Shown here piece by piece: positions 61,530-64,000 of a DNA stretch of 64,000 nt. Below the pieces are notes generated by a model, which was given only the letters and a program-made list of their open reading frames with translations, ran no database searches and was not told where the DNA came from. How positions within the stretch are numbered: the stretch's first letter is position 1; each line of letters starts with the position of its first letter. A program made the position numbers and the translations under genes. Source of the stretch: Vibrio xiamenensis (GTDB lineage: Bacteria > Pseudomonadota > Gammaproteobacteria > Enterobacterales > Vibrionaceae); NCBI RefSeq assembly GCF_900100015.1, contig NZ_FNDD01000022.1, forward strand, positions 1 through 64,000, read 5' to 3'.

Positions 61530-63686
61530 ATGAAAATCCGCGCAAACTACCATCCTTTATGCCTTGCGATTTTAGCAGGATTAAGTGCCCAAACTTGGGC
61601 AGACGATTTGTCTCAAGACTCAGCAACGACCAGCGCTGAGCAAACCTCAAATGCCACATCGAGCGACGTCACTAGCAGTGGTGCTGATGATACCATCACT
61701 GTGTATGGCCGTGCGCTGTCTGTGTATCGCGCTCAGCAAGCGAGCCTTGCCACCAAAACCGCGACAGACATCGATGATACGCCACAGTCTATTCAAGTGC
61801 TTCCTCAACAGCTAATTGAAGACCAAGGCGCGCGTCAGGTTACTGACCTGTATCGTTCTATCAGTGGCGTAAGCCAGTATTCCTATTCAGGTGTGACGTT
61901 TCGCGGCTTTCGCGAAGATGAAATTCTTTATGATGGTGTACGCGGTGACCCATTCAATGGTTTTGCCATTCCACAGCTGTTTAATATCGAACAGGTTGAA
62001 GTGTTAAAAGGCCCATCTTCTGCGATTGGTGGCAGTGGAGAGCCGGGTGGGGTAATCAACTACACCACCAAAAAGCCGACTTACGACACTGAGCGTAAAG
62101 TTTCAGTCACGGGCGGAAACCAAGATTTTGTCAGTGGCAGTGTTGAATTGTCTGGCCCTGTCAACGACGATGCAACGCAACGTTATCGCGTGGGCATCTA
62201 TCAAGACCACGAAAACCCATCGCGTGATAACACCGATGTGCGTAACCGAATCATCGATTTGGGCTATGCGTGGGATATCACCGATGCCACCACAGTGACG
62301 ACTCAATTTACCGACATTATTCAGCATTACGGCGGTGCCCGTCTGCGCGGCATTCCAACGGACGAAGATGGTAATTTCCTCACCGATATCGACTGGAATG
62401 CCAACTCATCTTCGGATTACCAAGACCTAGAAGCGCGTGTATATCAGATTCATGTCGATCACGTATTTAACGACTGGCTAAGCGGTAACGTGACAGCGCG
62501 CTACTACGAGAACAAAGAGACGCAAAAATACCATGAGCCCGTTGGGTTTACAGACACAGATGGCGATGGTGTCGTAGACTGGAGCGAACGTCAGTATCGT
62601 GATCAGGTTCGTCAAAACAAGGCCGGTTCGCTGACGGCAAACTTGATTGCTGACCTTGGCGCACATACGTTGCTGTTTGGTGCAGATTATTATCGCGTTG
62701 ACCAAGATTACGTTTACTATCGCGCTAAGACCGCTGATGGCGTGTCTGGTATCAGTTTGACTGACCCGGATTACAGTGATGATGTCTCAAGCTACAACTT
62801 AAAGCTGACCAAGCAGACCTCTTCTCGTTCTGATCGCTTCGGTGCTTATGTCCAAGACCAATGGGATATTACCGACAAATGGAACGTGCTCTCTGGGCTG
62901 CGTGTGGATACCTTTGATGACCAAGTTAATGACATCGTCAATGACACCGTCAGTTCTTACAATGGCTCAGGGCTGTCTTATCGTTTAGGTTCCACCTACA
63001 AAATCAATCAAAACTTGCACCCTTATGCGGTGGTGGCGACGGGCTTTGTACCACAAGATGCGGCTGATCAGGCAGACGCCAATGGTGGGCCGTTTGATCC
63101 AGAAGAGAGCTTAATGTACGAAACCGGTCTGCGCAGCTACTGGTTTGATAACGCGCTCAACATTAATATCGCGGCTTATCACATCATTAAAGAGAACATT
63201 CTGCAAACCGACCCTGATGACAGCGATCGTTTGGTTGCATACGGCAAAGTGCGTAGCCAGGGGGTGGAGGTAGATATTCTCGCGGACTTGACCGAAAACT
63301 GGACCGCCAACTTGAGCTATGCGTACAACGATACGCGGGTGAAAAAAGCCTATGACGGCATTACTAATGCGGTTGGAACACGTTTTTCCAACGCGCCGCA
63401 TAACCAGTTAGGTGCGTGGACTCGCTACGACATTAACGCGCTCAATTCATCGATGGGTTTTGGTGCTGACTATGTCAGCGAGCAGTACAACCGTAGTGGC
63501 TCGATTGTGAAGTCTTATGTGGTGTATGACGCCTCGTGGCAAACCCATTGGCAGCAATGGCAGTTCCAGCTTAACGTCAAGAACCTGTTTAACAAAGAGT
63601 ATGCAGTGAGCGGGTTTACCGATAACACCGGCCACTTTCCTGGAGAAAAGCGCCGTATTTACTTAACGGCAAGCTACAATTTCTGA
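61530..63686 (+). CDS. TonB-dependent siderophore receptor
   Basis: A 718-residue outer-membrane receptor. A signal peptide covers about residues 1-24; a TonB box DTITVYG lies near residue 54. The plug domain has TPQSIQVLPQQLI, VEVLKGPSSAIGG and GGVINYTTKKP. The 22-strand barrel ends in a C-terminal Phe (TASYNF). The plug pattern is that of siderophore receptors of the FhuA/FoxA/FpvA group; the exact siderophore cannot be read. A FecB-like binding protein gene follows. Iron control by Fur is likely. Confidence 0.92.
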   Translation: MKIRANYHPLCLAILAGLSAQTWADDLSQDSATTSAEQTSNATSSDVTSSGADDTITVYGRALSVYRAQQASLATKTATDIDDTPQSIQVLPQQLIEDQGARQVTDLYRSISGVSQYSYSGVTFRGFREDEILYDGVRGDPFNGFAIPQLFNIEQVEVLKGPSSAIGGSGEPGGVINYTTKKPTYDTERKVSVTGGNQDFVSGSVELSGPVNDDATQRYRVGIYQDHENPSRDNTDVRNRIIDLGYAWDITDATTVTTQFTDIIQHYGGARLRGIPTDEDGNFLTDIDWNANSSSDYQDLEARVYQIHVDHVFNDWLSGNVTARYYENKETQKYHEPVGFTDTDGDGVVDWSERQYRDQVRQNKAGSLTANLIADLGAHTLLFGADYYRVDQDYVYYRAKTADGVSGISLTDPDYSDDVSSYNLKLTKQTSSRSDRFGAYVQDQWDITDKWNVLSGLRVDTFDDQVNDIVNDTVSSYNGSGLSYRLGSTYKINQNLHPYAVVATGFVPQDAADQADANGGPFDPEESLMYETGLRSYWFDNALNINIAAYHIIKENILQTDPDDSDRLVAYGKVRSQGVEVDILADLTENWTANLSYAYNDTRVKKAYDGITNAVGTRFSNAPHNQLGAWTRYDINALNSSMGFGADYVSEQYNRSGSIVKSYVVYDASWQTHWQQWQFQLNVKNLFNKEYAVSGFTDNTGHFPGEKRRIYLTASYNF

Positions 63687-63692
63687 TCGCTT

Positions 63693-63719
63693 AAGGCCTA
63701 GGTTTTTACCAGGCCTTTG
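63693..63719 (+). terminator. Terminator of the receptor gene
   Basis: aaggcct/aggcctt (63693-63699 and 63711-63717) with an inner gg/cc pair, followed by tg and a short T stretch. Confidence 0.65.
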
Positions 63720-63759
63720 TCGTTACTCAGCGAAGTCATTGTTAACATGAATAATTCTC

Positions 63760-63779
63760 AATGGAATTATTATTCCATT
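63760..63779. promoter_or_regulatory. Inverted repeat before the binding-protein gene
   Basis: aatggaat/attccatt with a 4-base spacer, directly after an aataattctc element (63749-63758) that resembles a Fur half-site. It lies 70-90 bp upstream of the FecB-like gene. Confidence 0.5.
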
Positions 63780-63849
63780 TTGTGGTGGTGAGAGTACAAT
63801 CTCTCGCGGCTTACAAGCGATAAAACTAGGAATGAAAGGGTTTGATATT

Positions 63850-64000
63850 ATGCGTTTTTCATGGATTTTAAAGGCGATGGTTGCTCTGTTATGCAGCATG
63901 ACGTTTACCGCTCAAGCGGTGACAGTGACAGACAGTCGCGGAGAGTTTAGCCTCGATTACGTGCCTAAACGTATTGTAGCGTTGGAGTTTTCATTTGTTG
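63850..64000 (+). CDS. FecB-like iron-siderophore binding protein, partial
   Basis: The first 50 codons of a periplasmic binding protein, cut by the window end. A signal peptide (about residues 1-23, ending TFTAQA) is followed by VTVTDSRGEFSLDYVPKRIV, the standard start of FecB/FhuD-family proteins. It would carry the ferri-siderophore taken up by the receptor before it to an inner-membrane ABC transporter. A gaaaggg site precedes the ATG. Confidence 0.85.
   Translation, partial: MRFSWILKAMVALLCSMTFTAQAVTVTDSRGEFSLDYVPKRIVALEFSFV

Noticed and set aside
1..64000. tRNA, rRNA, CRISPR arrays, insertion sequences or prophage
   Set aside because: Looked for and not recognised anywhere in the window; the 66-bp inverted repeat has no transposase between its arms.

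Overview
The window reads as chromosomal DNA of a Vibrio or close relative, plausibly from the second chromosome. The evidence is gene content: a complete sucrose PTS locus with porin, a UPF0397-type ECF transporter, a tandem glycine riboswitch before an alanine/glycine symporter, an hpd-hmgA-fah-maiA tyrosine catabolic operon, several c-di-GMP and chemotaxis proteins, and a TonB-dependent siderophore receptor. No rRNA, tRNA, CRISPR array or recognisable transposase was seen.

Layout. (1) 1-4400: an accessory-looking block with two minus-strand genes, an unknown four-helix membrane protein and a PhoD-like phosphatase. It is bracketed by a perfect 66-bp inverted repeat (154-219 and 4063-4128) and related, more diverged repeats outside it. 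(2) 4433-11718: sucrose locus scrA / scrR-scrY-scrB / scrK with four matching ScrR operators. (3) 11879-19536: housekeeping and unknown genes (patatin-like hydrolase, ABM monooxygenase, small P-loop ATPase, HAD phosphatase, BASS and EamA transporters, LysR regulator, glutathione transferase). (4) 19866-23733: a small exported protein with a GH3/PA14 glycoside hydrolase, then a secreted nuclease. (5) 24490-28549: kinase-fold protein, SUFU-domain protein, DUF938 methyltransferase, short chemotaxis transducer. (6) 28644-33854: ECF transporter (S, double ATPase, T) with a DUF1254-like gene remnant, GATase, YghU-type protein. (7) 33958-43821: M32 carboxypeptidase, LysE exporter, riboswitch-controlled AGCS symporter, a two-gene membrane/coiled-coil pair, GGDEF-EAL protein, isochorismatase-like hydrolase, type III PLP decarboxylase. 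(8) 44290-48134: tyrosine degradation operon with overlapping genes. (9) 48241-52948: HD-GYP response regulator, sensor kinase and divergent periplasmic binding protein, probably one signalling module. (10) 52989-58799: ugpBAEC-deoR-ugpQ glycerophosphodiester uptake operon. (11) 59156-64000: EamA transporter, an LDH/MDH-family 2-hydroxyacid dehydrogenase with an unusual specificity residue, and the start of an iron-siderophore uptake locus cut by the window end.

Working together. Sucrose enters through ScrY, is phosphorylated by ScrA, split by ScrB, and the fructose is phosphorylated by ScrK; ScrR senses the state. Tyrosine (via 4-hydroxyphenylpyruvate) is taken to fumarate and acetoacetate by the four-gene operon. 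The Ugp system imports glycerol-3-phosphate or its diesters and UgpQ cleaves diesters.

The most unusual signal is not a gene. At least seven unrelated genes carry a short tandem duplication (15-18 bp) that overlaps or directly follows the stop codon, in several cases in frame so that the stop codon itself is copied. The second is the block flanked by the perfect long inverted repeat. Both are described in the findings.
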